Below are positions 1 to 7,200 of a DNA stretch of 17,593 nucleotides, piece after piece (within the stretch, counting starts at the first letter, position 1; each line of letters opens with the position of its first letter). The stretch is from the NCBI GenBank assembly GCA_947311795.1, contig CAMZLX010000160.1:1-17593 (forward strand). The letters run 5' to 3'. Below the pieces are notes generated by a model. The model was given only the letters and a program-made list of their open reading frames with translations. It was not told the DNA's origin and ran no database searches. Position numbers and translations under genes: made by a program. The DNA is from an uncultured Zetaproteobacteria bacterium (lineage in GTDB: Bacteria; Pseudomonadota; Zetaproteobacteria; Mariprofundales; Mariprofundaceae).

Positions 1-1337
1 CCACCATTGATGGCGCGGATGCACGCGATTTTGATGATGCGATTTGTGTGCAAAAACGTGGTGATGGGTATGAAGCTTGGGTGGCGATTGCTGATGTTGC
101 GCATTATGTGCATGAGGGCTCGGCGCTGGATAAAGAAGCCTTGTCACGCGGCAATTCATTCTATTTCCCTGACCGCGTGATTCCGATGTTGCCTGAAAAA
201 CTATCCAATGGTTTATGCTCGTTGAACCCGCATGTGGACAGGTTGGCGATGGTGGTGCGAATGCGCTTTGATGCAGGCGGAAAACGCCGCACATCAAGGG
301 TGTATAATGGCTTGATTTATTCGCATGAGCGCTTGACCTATGAGCAAGCCACCGCATGGATTGATCATCAAGATAAAGATGCGGTGACTGATCCTAAAGT
401 ACGTGAGATGTTGGACACAGCTATGGGTTTGTATCAGGTCTTGGAGCGCAATCGAAGCAAGCGTGGTGCATTGGAAATTGATGCGCCTGAAGTTCGCGCT
501 GTGATTGATGGGGATACGATTTCTCATATTGAAGCCAGAGACAGACATGTATCGCACAAGCTGATTGAAGAAATGATGTTGGCTGCCAACACTGCGGTTG
601 CAGAGTTTCTAGAGGGTAAAAAGGTAACCCAACTTTATCGTGTTCATCCTGCACCAGAGCGGGAAGCGATTGAGAAATTAAATGCATTTTTGGGTGCGTT
701 TGGTTTAAAGATTCGTCTGCATAAAACTGAAGATGTACGGCCTAAAGATGTGCAACAAGCTTTGGCAGCCGCAGAAGGAAAACCCTTCGCACAAGTGCTG
801 CACAAGCTGGTGCTGCGCTCTATGCAGCAAGCCAAATATACCACCCATAATGTAGGGCACTTTGGTCTTGCCTATGAAAGTTATGGGCATTTTACAAGCC
901 CAATTCGTCGTTATGCGGATTTAACTACGCATCGCCGTTTGAAAGCTGTGTTGGCGGGTGAAAAACCATCCAAACAGGACTTGGAAGCTGTGGGTGCGCA
1001 CATCTCAACGCAAGAGCGGATACAACAACGGGTAGAATGGGATACCCAAGCTATGCTTGCTGCGTTGTATCATCACAAAGATATTGGCAAAACGATGGAA
1101 GCGGTGGTTTCAGGTGTGACCAAACGCAAAGTGTTCTTTGCATTTAAAGAAACCTTGGCGGAAGCTGCAATGGATGTGGGTGAATTGCAGGGAAGTTTTG
1201 ATTTGGATGACGTGCATCATCGTCTCACCGCCAAACGGGGTGGTTTTGCGATTGGTTTGGGTGACACGCTTGATGTTGAAATTGAATCAACGGATGCTGT
1301 GCGCGGTCAAATAGGTGTGAAACTAGCCAAAACGTAA
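1..1337 (+). CDS. rnr: Ribonuclease R, 3' part (5' end outside window)
   Basis: Processive 3'-5' exoribonuclease of the RNB (RNase II) family, which degrades structured RNA in the cytoplasm. The reading frame is open from base 3 onward and encodes 444 residues here, beginning inside the catalytic RNB domain. The first residues read TIDGADARDFDDA, the Asp-rich metal-binding active-site motif, so an apparent GTG start at 48 is internal and the gene continues upstream. Further along are the RNB signatures HKLIEEMMLAAN and GHFTSPIRRYADL. The last ~85 residues fit an S1 RNA-binding domain ending in GVKLAKT. Full-length RNase R is about 750-810 residues, so roughly the N-terminal half (cold-shock-like domains) is missing only because the window starts here. 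The Lys-rich tail found in E. coli RNase R is absent. RNase II is the alternative, but the motif spacing and C-terminal S1 domain fit RNase R/VacB better. Confidence 0.93.
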   Translation, partial: TIDGADARDFDDAICVQKRGDGYEAWVAIADVAHYVHEGSALDKEALSRGNSFYFPDRVIPMLPEKLSNGLCSLNPHVDRLAMVVRMRFDAGGKRRTSRVYNGLIYSHERLTYEQATAWIDHQDKDAVTDPKVREMLDTAMGLYQVLERNRSKRGALEIDAPEVRAVIDGDTISHIEARDRHVSHKLIEEMMLAANTAVAEFLEGKKVTQLYRVHPAPEREAIEKLNAFLGAFGLKIRLHKTEDVRPKDVQQALAAAEGKPFAQVLHKLVLRSMQQAKYTTHNVGHFGLAYESYGHFTSPIRRYADLTTHRRLKAVLAGEKPSKQDLEAVGAHISTQERIQQRVEWDTQAMLAALYHHKDIGKTMEAVVSGVTKRKVFFAFKETLAEAAMDVGELQGSFDLDDVHHRLTAKRGGFAIGLGDTLDVEIESTDAVRGQIGVKLAKT

Positions 1338-1352
1338 AAGGTTATATATAAT
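1324..1352 (+). promoter_or_regulatory. Predicted sigma-70 promoter for the CZB gene
   Basis: A perfect -10 hexamer TATAAT (1347-1352) lies 17 nt downstream of TAGCCA (1324-1329, 4 of 6 matches to TTGACA). Transcription would start near 1359, about 24 nt before the CZB start codon. The -35 overlaps the last codons of rnr, so the CZB gene can be expressed independently of rnr. Seen by motif only. Confidence 0.45.
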
Positions 1353-1382
1353 ACCACGTTAGAGATAAGTTAGGGAGAGTAG

Positions 1383-1910
1383 ATGCCAGTTCCAGATACC
1401 ATACAGCAGTTACGTTCCGCTCGGGCAGCCCATAAAGCATGGGTTGTTCGCGCTGAAGCATTGGTGAATGGGCTTCCTGTGGACCAAGAGCAAGTTCCTA
1501 TTGTGGCAACAGACTGTGCGTTTGGTAGGTGGTTGTATGGGGAAGGGAGCAGGCTTCAGGGTTTTTCTGTGTTCAATAAGATAGAGCCTGTTCATAATGC
1601 TTTACATAAAACCTATATGGATATTTTTAAGTTGTTATCTGAAGAAGTATCAGGCATGAACAAACTGTTTGGACAAGGTAAAAAACTTAAAAAAGATAAT
1701 AAATATAAAGCCGAGCTGTTGCTGCCGCGCCTTCAGTCAGCCTATAATGATATTATTATGTTTTTAGATATTTTAGAAAAAGATTACTTGGCACTTAAAG
1801 CGCAACCTAAAGACAAAGTGCCTATGGAAGAATTACAAACCAAGTCATTCCGTGATGTTGCTAAAATGATGGATGAGCTAGAAAAAGATGTGGATGACTG
1901 GCTGAAATAA
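1383..1910 (+). CDS. Free-standing CZB (chemoreceptor zinc-binding) domain protein
   Basis: A 175-residue soluble protein with no signal peptide or membrane segment. Residues ~10-85 match the CZB domain, a helical zinc-binding module usually fused to chemoreceptors or diguanylate cyclases (for example DgcZ). The diagnostic 3His/1Cys pattern is present: His17 (AHKAW), Cys45 in DCAFGRWLYG, and His71 and His75 (VHNALH). The rest (~90-175) is predicted helical, rich in Lys, Glu and Asp, and carries no recognised output domain. The start is set by a good ribosome binding site (GGGAGAG, 1373-1379). By family knowledge CZB domains sense zinc or hypochlorous acid through the Cys-Zn centre. Here the protein would have to act in trans, perhaps on a receptor or kinase; that is inference. 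The neighbours (rnr, dapA) give no functional clue. Confidence 0.8.
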   Translation: MPVPDTIQQLRSARAAHKAWVVRAEALVNGLPVDQEQVPIVATDCAFGRWLYGEGSRLQGFSVFNKIEPVHNALHKTYMDIFKLLSEEVSGMNKLFGQGKKLKKDNKYKAELLLPRLQSAYNDIIMFLDILEKDYLALKAQPKDKVPMEELQTKSFRDVAKMMDELEKDVDDWLK

Positions 1911-1958
1911 GCTTTTCTTGCGCATCATTCTGCGCGATACGGTTACAATAATAATCCA

Positions 1959-1988
1959 GTGACAAGAACAGATTGATTTGGGTATAGT
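1959..1988 (+). promoter_or_regulatory. Predicted sigma-70 promoter for dapA
   Basis: GTGACA (1959-1964, 5 of 6 to TTGACA), 18-nt spacer, TATAGT (1983-1988, 5 of 6 to TATAAT). A start near 1995 leaves a ~20-nt leader that contains the dapA ribosome binding site AGGAG (2005-2009). The rest of the 104-bp gap holds only a weak 5-bp GCGCA/TGCGC dyad. Confidence 0.45.
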
Positions 1989-2014
1989 TCGCCTTGATTT
2001 AAATAGGAGTCTCT

Positions 2015-2905
2015 ATGTTTCACGGTGTCATGACAGCTTTGGTAACACCTTTCCGCAATGGAAGCATTGATGAAGAAGCCTTCCGTGCTCACCTTGAGCG
2101 GCAGATTGAAGCAGGTGTGGATGGTGTGGTGCCTGCAGGGTCAACGGGTGAAGCTGCAACATTAAGTGTCACCGAACATAAAGAAGTGATTCGCATTGCG
2201 GTTGAGCAAGTCAATGGTCGTGTGCCTGTGATTGCAGGTACGGGAAGCAACAATACGGCGGAGTCCATTGAATTAACCAAAGCTGCAAAAGCTTTGGGTG
2301 CAGATGCTTCACTGTTGATTTCTCCATATTATGTAAAACCCACCCAAGAAGGCATTTATCAGCATTATAAAGCCATTGCGGACGCGGTGCATATCCCACA
2401 AATTTTGTATAACGTACCAGGTCGGACAGCTTCAAATATAGCACCTGAAACGGTGGCGCGCTTATCCCATACCTCAAACATTGTGGCGATTAAAGATGCG
2501 ACTGCAGATATGGCGCAACTCACACGCACCATGATGGCATGTGACAACCGCATTTTGTTTTATTCGGGTGATGATGCCAGTGTGCTACCATTCATGACTT
2601 TGGGTGGTTCAGGTGTAATTTCAGTGGTATCCAATATTGCACCCAAAACCATGAAAGCTATGGTTGATGCCGTGGTGACCAAAGATTTTGAGACGGCAAA
2701 ATTCATGCATTTTGCTTTACAACATTTAACGGATGCTATGTTTGTGGAAAGTAACCCAATCCCCGTGAAAAAAGCTTGCGAATTATTGGGTTGGATGGGT
2801 GGCGATTTGCGTTTACCGCTTACTGAGCAGGCAGCAGAACACACTACAACACTGAAACAAGTCATGAATGACTTCCAATCAGATGTTGAGGTCTTGTTCA
2901 GTTAA
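2015..2905 (+). CDS. dapA: 4-hydroxy-tetrahydrodipicolinate synthase
   Basis: Class I aldolase that condenses pyruvate with aspartate semialdehyde, the first committed step to diaminopimelate and lysine in the cytoplasm. At 296 residues it has the usual family length. Key residues align one position ahead of E. coli DapA: the Schiff-base lysine Lys160 (VAIKDAT), Tyr132 (ILYNVPGRT) and the substrate-binding Arg137. The N-terminal signature is AGSTGEAATLS: the position equivalent to E. coli Thr44 of the proton relay is Ser43, a conservative change that keeps the hydroxyl, followed by Thr44. The start is fixed by AGGAG six nucleotides upstream. It has its own predicted promoter, and it sits just before, but is not functionally linked to, the flagellar operon. 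All Arg codons are CGN, in contrast to rpfF downstream. Confidence 0.96.
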   Translation: MFHGVMTALVTPFRNGSIDEEAFRAHLERQIEAGVDGVVPAGSTGEAATLSVTEHKEVIRIAVEQVNGRVPVIAGTGSNNTAESIELTKAAKALGADASLLISPYYVKPTQEGIYQHYKAIADAVHIPQILYNVPGRTASNIAPETVARLSHTSNIVAIKDATADMAQLTRTMMACDNRILFYSGDDASVLPFMTLGGSGVISVVSNIAPKTMKAMVDAVVTKDFETAKFMHFALQHLTDAMFVESNPIPVKKACELLGWMGGDLRLPLTEQAAEHTTTLKQVMNDFQSDVEVLFS

Positions 2906-2943
2906 ATAAAACTAAGATTAAGTTTATCTAGGTTCTTATTTAA
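2902..2943 (+). terminator. Long AT-rich hairpin after dapA (possible terminator or operator)
   Basis: The dapA stop codon lies in an imperfect inverted repeat. Left arm 2902-2918 (TTAAATAAAACTAAGAT), loop 2919-2925, right arm 2926-2943 (ATCTAGGTTCTTATTTAA). The outer 8 bp pair perfectly, and the inner 9 bp pair with two mismatches after a one-base bulge. It is very AT-rich and has no long T run behind it, so it is a weak classical terminator. It ends only 10 bp before the -24 element of the sigma-54 promoter, so an operator role is also possible. Confidence 0.4.
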
Positions 2944-2953
2944 TACATTAGTT

Positions 2954-2969
2954 TGGCACTTGGTTTGCT
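2954..2969 (+). promoter_or_regulatory. Sigma-54 (RpoN) promoter of the fliQ-fliA operon
   Basis: TGGCAC (2954-2959), 5 nt, TTGCT (2965-2969). This matches the -24/-12 consensus TGGCAC-N5-TTGCW at every listed base, with GG and GC exactly 10 bp apart. It is the only such site found between genes in the window. Placing GC at -13/-12 predicts +1 at about 2980, one base before the fliQ ATG. Sigma-54 control of export-gate genes is established for polar flagella of Vibrio and Pseudomonas (FlrC/FleR/FleQ-type activators). No activator binding site could be assigned, although the hairpin just upstream is a candidate. Confidence 0.75.
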
Positions 2970-2980
2970 CATGGGGATAT

Positions 2981-3250
2981 ATGAATCCCGATTTGGTTAT
3001 CAACTACGGTAAAGAAGCGCTCGAAATGATACTCATGTTATCCATGCCCATGTTGGTGGTGGCATTGGTGGTTGGTGTTGCCATTTCATTGTTTCAAGCG
3101 GTCACACAAATTCAAGAAATGACACTCACATTTGTACCCAAAATCATCGCAGTGTTTGTTGCTATGGTGGTTGCAGCACCGTGGATGGTCGAAACATTGG
3201 TGAGTTATACACGCCGCTTGTTTGAGGCCATACCAACATTACTAAGTTGA
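2981..3250 (+). CDS. fliQ: Flagellar export gate protein FliQ
   Basis: Small inner-membrane component of the FliP-FliQ-FliR gate of the flagellar type III secretion apparatus. It has 89 residues, the standard FliQ length, with two hydrophobic helices (about 15-38 and 53-74) flanking the conserved ISLFQAVTQIQEMTLTFVPK loop. The start was set at ATG 2981 because FliQ proteins begin with an MxPxxV..xxxEAL pattern, here MNPDLVINYGKEAL. A TTG seven codons upstream lies inside the sigma-54 promoter. GGGG at 2973-2976 could serve as a weak ribosome binding site, but only for transcripts that begin upstream of the sigma-54 start. The stop TGA shares one base with the fliR ATG. fliO and fliP, usually just upstream, are absent here, so the gate genes are split between loci. 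Confidence 0.93.
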   Translation: MNPDLVINYGKEALEMILMLSMPMLVVALVVGVAISLFQAVTQIQEMTLTFVPKIIAVFVAMVVAAPWMVETLVSYTRRLFEAIPTLLS

Positions 3251-4029
3251 TGATTCCTTTTCCTTCTGAACAAACCATTCTTGTTGGTATTCTTATTTTT
3301 TTACGAATCAGCCTGCTTATGATGTTTTTGCCTGTGATGGGTCACAAAATGGTGCCTGCCCCTGTCAAAGCAGGCTTTGTCGGATTATTGACGCTTTTAT
3401 TGTTTCCTGTGGTATCTCAACATGTACCTGTTATTGAAGCTGATGTTGTTCGCTTTTCTTTGTTGGCTATTCAAGAAATGTTGCTGGCAGCGGCTTTAGG
3501 TCTTCTTGCGCAACTCATTTTCACAGCAGCCCAGTTTGCAGGGCAGATGATGAGTATGCAAATGGGTATGGCGATGGCGAATATTTTTGACCCTGCAACA
3601 TCATCCCAATCCGCAATTATTGCCCAGTTCGTCGGAATTTTGGCGATTTTGATGTGGTTAGCCAGTGGCGCGCATCATATGTTTATACGCACACTCATTG
3701 ATTCCTTTACCATCTTACCAGTTGGCTCATCATGGCCTTTTCATGGCTGGACAGTTTTAACAGATGCCGCTGCATCGATGTTTATACTTTCTATTAAACT
3801 TATGGCACCCGTATTATTGCTTTTATTTTTTGTATATGTGGCGTTGGGGTTGATTGCGCGGGCTGTTCCGCAAATCCAAGTATTTTTTGTAAGTTTTCCT
3901 CTGTCGGTTGGTTTGGGACTTTTGATTTTAGGGTTATCGTTGCCAGCTTTTATGTCGTTGATGTATGATGGGTTTACGGGGCTTGGTGAAACCTTACCTA
4001 TGCTGTTAAGGCACTTGGCAGGGAAGTAA
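3250..4029 (+). CDS. fliR: Flagellar export gate protein FliR
   Basis: Polytopic inner-membrane subunit of the flagellar type III export gate, partner of FliP, FliQ and FlhB. It has 259 residues from ATG 3250, within the normal ~255-265 range, with about six hydrophobic segments. The conserved loop GQMMSMQMGMAMANIFDP after the third helix is the FliR signature (GxxxGxxMGxxxxxxxDP type). A further conserved segment, FFVSFPLSVGLGLL, lies near the C-terminus. ATG 3250 overlaps the fliQ stop (TGATG), implying translational coupling. A TTG one codon earlier is less likely to be used. Confidence 0.95.
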   Translation: MIPFPSEQTILVGILIFLRISLLMMFLPVMGHKMVPAPVKAGFVGLLTLLLFPVVSQHVPVIEADVVRFSLLAIQEMLLAAALGLLAQLIFTAAQFAGQMMSMQMGMAMANIFDPATSSQSAIIAQFVGILAILMWLASGAHHMFIRTLIDSFTILPVGSSWPFHGWTVLTDAAASMFILSIKLMAPVLLLLFFVYVALGLIARAVPQIQVFFVSFPLSVGLGLLILGLSLPAFMSLMYDGFTGLGETLPMLLRHLAGK

Positions 4030-4035
4030 ATCACG

Positions 4036-5097
4036 ATGTCTGATGATCAAGATAAATCCCAACAGACCGAAGATGCCAGTGATAAGCGACTGGAAGATGC
4101 AAGAAAAAAAGGTCAGGTCGCAACCAGTCGAGAGCCTTCAACAGCGATTTCATTTCTTATCATGGCATCATTATCCGTTACAGGTTTAGGATCGTGGCTT
4201 GCTTCACGCAGTGAGCATTTGTTAACATTTTATTTGTCGCATGAAGCAAAAATTGATATGACACCTGAAGGAATGCAATCATTATTGATTGATTTATCGA
4301 TTGATATTGCATTGATGGTGCTACCCATTGCGCTACCCATGGTTTTATTGGGTGTGTTGGTTATTTTCTTGGTCACAGGTCCCGTATTTACGTTTGAAAC
4401 ATTGCAGCCAAAAATGGAAAAGGTTAGCCCTATGAAAGGTTTAGGACGTTTATTATCATCGAAATCATTGGTTGAGTTTGTGAAGTCCATTTCCAAGTTA
4501 TCGATGATTAGTTTTGTCTGTTGGTATGTGGTATCGGACTTGTTCTTACCTGCTATTCACAGTACACGAAAAAGTGTGGGTGACATTGTGATGCTTTTGG
4601 TGGATGGCAGCTTAGCTATTATTGGTTTGGTTGCTGGGCTCTATTTTACCATTGCTTTAGCTGATGTTATTTATCAACGCTGGGAACATGCCAAGTCGAT
4701 GAAGATGTCGCAAAAAGAAGTGCGTGATGAACATAAAGAATCTGAAGGTGACCCACAGCTCAAAGCTAAAGTGCGTCAAATACAAATGGAACAAGCTCAA
4801 AATCGCATGATGGCTGATGTGCCTAAAGCAGATGTTGTCATTACCAACCCAACTCATTTTGCTGTGGCATTAAAATATGACACTCAAGGTGGTGGTGCCC
4901 CACGGGTTATTGCCAAAGGTAAAGATAAAATTGCTCAGAAAATCAAAGCGTTAGCTAAGGAAAATGGTGTACCTATCCGCGAGAACAAACTTTTGGCGCG
5001 TTCCTTGTTTAAGGATGTAGAGATTGGTCATGAAATTCCTGAAAAGCTTTTTGAAGCGGTAGCAGTGATATTGGCAGAAATCTTTAAAGTGAAATAA
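4036..5097 (+). CDS. flhB: Flagellar export switch protein FlhB
   Basis: Inner-membrane protein that binds the export gate and switches substrate specificity from rod/hook to filament subunits. It has 353 residues: a hydrophilic, charged N-terminus (DKSQQTEDASDKRLEDARKKGQ, the usual FlhB opening), four hydrophobic helices between ~35 and ~215, then a cytoplasmic domain. The autocleavage motif NPTH is intact at residues 271-274, followed by FAVALKYD. In the family, cleavage falls between Asn and Pro. The C-terminal domain continues to the end without the proline-rich tail seen in Salmonella. It follows fliR by 6 nt; its ribosome binding site is weak (GGGAAG overlapping the fliR end), so coupling is likely. 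Confidence 0.96.
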   Translation: MSDDQDKSQQTEDASDKRLEDARKKGQVATSREPSTAISFLIMASLSVTGLGSWLASRSEHLLTFYLSHEAKIDMTPEGMQSLLIDLSIDIALMVLPIALPMVLLGVLVIFLVTGPVFTFETLQPKMEKVSPMKGLGRLLSSKSLVEFVKSISKLSMISFVCWYVVSDLFLPAIHSTRKSVGDIVMLLVDGSLAIIGLVAGLYFTIALADVIYQRWEHAKSMKMSQKEVRDEHKESEGDPQLKAKVRQIQMEQAQNRMMADVPKADVVITNPTHFAVALKYDTQGGGAPRVIAKGKDKIAQKIKALAKENGVPIRENKLLARSLFKDVEIGHEIPEKLFEAVAVILAEIFKVK

Positions 5098-5106
5098 GGG
5101 GAAGCT

Positions 5107-7200
5107 ATGTTGGCAAGCGCAACCATGACACTTCAACGCATGAGTAAACATACGGATGTTATGTTAGCTATAGGTGTATTGGCAGTCATCATGATTATGA
5201 TGGTGCCATTACCGACATGGGTTATGGATGCTTTGTTGGCACTTAATATTGCAGCGGGCATTTTGATTTTATTGACTGCATTGTATGTGTTGAAGCCTTT
5301 GGAATTTTCTATCTTTCCGTCATTGCTTTTATTAACTACATTATTTCGGCTTTCATTGAATGTGGCGACAACCCGTTTGATTTTATTGCATGGTCAGGAA
5401 GGAACATCCGCAGCAGGACAAGTGATTGAAGGATTTGGGCAGTTTGTGGTTGGTGGCAATACTGTGGTTGGTTTAATTATCTTTATTGTACTGGTTTTGA
5501 TTAACTTTGTGGTGATTACCAAGGGTTCAACACGGATTGCAGAAGTGGCAGCACGGTTTACTTTGGATGCTATGCCAGGCAAACAAATGGCGATTGATGC
5601 CGATTTAAATGCAGGAATGATTAATGAAGAACAAGCCAAACAGCGTAGATCTGATGTGGCGCGGGAAGCAGAGTTTTACGGCTCTATGGATGGTGCGGCA
5701 AAGTTTGTGCGTGGTGATGCTGTTGCAGGTCTGATTATTACAGCGATCAACTTGATTGCAGGTATGATTATTGGCACAGCGCAACAAGGTATGTCCATGG
5801 GTGATGCCATGAATGTGTACAGTATTTTGACGGTGGGTGATGGACTTGTTTCACAAATCCCAGCACTTATTATTTCAACAGCTGCAGGCATTGTGATTAC
5901 CCGAGCTGGTAGTGGCGATACTATGTCTCAGGAAATATCAGATCAATTTACAGCACATCCTAAAGTCCACTTTATTGCGTCAGGTGCGATGTTGTTTCTT
6001 GGTTTGGTACCAGGTCTTCCTTTTCTTCCTTTCATGTTGTTGGCTGGCGGACTTGGCTTTACAGGCTGGTATTTACAAACTGCGGAAGATAAAAAAATAG
6101 CTAACCCTGATTTGGAGGCAGATGTTTTATCGTCTTCTGAGCCAGTTGAAGAGCAACCCATGAATGATTTACTGGTTGTTGATCCTATCCGTTTGGAAGT
6201 GGGTTATGGTCTCATTGATTTGGTTGAGGGGTCAAACGAAGGTAACCTTCTTGAACGTTTGCAAACCGTTCGCCGCCAAATTGCCCAGGAAATTGGTTTT
6301 GTGCTTCCACCTGTACATATCAAAGATAACCTACAATTGGGTGTGGGAGATTATCGCGTATTGGTGCGTGGCGCAGAAGTTGGACGAAGCGAAATTCGTC
6401 CGAGAAATCTCATGGCGCTGGAAGGTCAGATATCAGGCGCACCTGTAGAAGGTATTGCAACTCAGGAGCCAGCATTTGGGCTACCCGCACTTTGGATTAC
6501 CCAAGATAAACGGCAGCAAGCAGAGCTTTCAGGATACACGGTTGTAGAGCCCGTTACAGTTGTAGTTACGCATATCACGGAAATCCTTCGCGCACACGCA
6601 GCGGAAATGTTAGATAGGGCTCAAACGCGCGAACTTGTGGATATGTTAATGGAACGCTATCCCAAAGTTATTGAAGATATTGTGCCTACTCAAGTGTCTT
6701 ATGGTTTACTGCAAAATGTATTGCAACGCCTACTGTCGGAGTGGGTACCTATTCGGGATTTATTATTGATTGTAGAAACTCTTGCTGATGGACTGAATGA
6801 GCAGTTGGAATTCCAAGGTTTGGTTGAAAAGGTTAGACAAAAATTAGGGCGTAGTATTATTCAATCGTATTTGAATGAGCACCAAGAGTTAACTGTGTTT
6901 ACCATCGATTCTGCGCTTGAGCAAACCATGACAGAGCGCCTGAATCAATCGGCGACAGGTCATTTACCATTACCGCTTGAATTTAATCAATGGCAACGTT
7001 TGCTCACGCGATTCACAGATATTGTTTCGGGTCAGCAAGTGGATACACCTGTGCTTTTAACCACACCGCAATTGCGCCCTCATATCGCGATGGCTTTGGG
7101 CAAAGTGATGCCTCGTGTGGCGGTGTTATCGGTGGCAGAAATCCCTGCGCGTATTCATGTTCAAACTTTAGCTAAATTAGGTCTGCACGATGCAAATTAA
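5107..7200 (+). CDS. flhA: Flagellar export apparatus protein FlhA
   Basis: Largest export-gate component; it forms the nonameric ring that docks chaperone-substrate complexes and uses the proton motive force. It has 697 residues, the normal length. Residues ~18-322 contain about eight hydrophobic helices. The FHIPEP signature runs over residues 138-170, starting TKGSTRIAEVAARF and containing the conserved charged stretch DAMPGKQMAIDADLNAG. Residues ~345-697 form the cytoplasmic docking domain, with the conserved TQEPAFGLPALWI segment. ATG 5107 is preceded by AGGGGAAG at good spacing, and Met7 (5125) is a less likely alternative. The 3' end overlaps flhF by 11 nt. Confidence 0.97.
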   Translation: MLASATMTLQRMSKHTDVMLAIGVLAVIMIMMVPLPTWVMDALLALNIAAGILILLTALYVLKPLEFSIFPSLLLLTTLFRLSLNVATTRLILLHGQEGTSAAGQVIEGFGQFVVGGNTVVGLIIFIVLVLINFVVITKGSTRIAEVAARFTLDAMPGKQMAIDADLNAGMINEEQAKQRRSDVAREAEFYGSMDGAAKFVRGDAVAGLIITAINLIAGMIIGTAQQGMSMGDAMNVYSILTVGDGLVSQIPALIISTAAGIVITRAGSGDTMSQEISDQFTAHPKVHFIASGAMLFLGLVPGLPFLPFMLLAGGLGFTGWYLQTAEDKKIANPDLEADVLSSSEPVEEQPMNDLLVVDPIRLEVGYGLIDLVEGSNEGNLLERLQTVRRQIAQEIGFVLPPVHIKDNLQLGVGDYRVLVRGAEVGRSEIRPRNLMALEGQISGAPVEGIATQEPAFGLPALWITQDKRQQAELSGYTVVEPVTVVVTHITEILRAHAAEMLDRAQTRELVDMLMERYPKVIEDIVPTQVSYGLLQNVLQRLLSEWVPIRDLLLIVETLADGLNEQLEFQGLVEKVRQKLGRSIIQSYLNEHQELTVFTIDSALEQTMTERLNQSATGHLPLPLEFNQWQRLLTRFTDIVSGQQVDTPVLLTTPQLRPHIAMALGKVMPRVAVLSVAEIPARIHVQTLAKLGLHDAN

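Noticed and set aside
48..50. GTG as the start of the RNase R gene
   Set aside because: The frame is open upstream to the window edge and encodes the RNB active-site motif DARDFDDA, so the codon is internal.
1788..1803. Sigma-54-like TGGCAC-N5-GCGCA in the CZB gene
   Set aside because: GG and GC are spaced correctly, but the TT of the -12 box is absent and the site is inside a coding region with no gene start downstream at the right distance.
1919..1935. GCGCA/TGCGC dyad after the CZB gene
   Set aside because: Five base pairs without a T tract; too weak to call a terminator.
5238..5254. Sigma-54-like TTGGCAC...TTGC in flhA
   Set aside because: GG-GC spacing is 11 instead of 10, and it is deep inside a gene encoding conserved residues.
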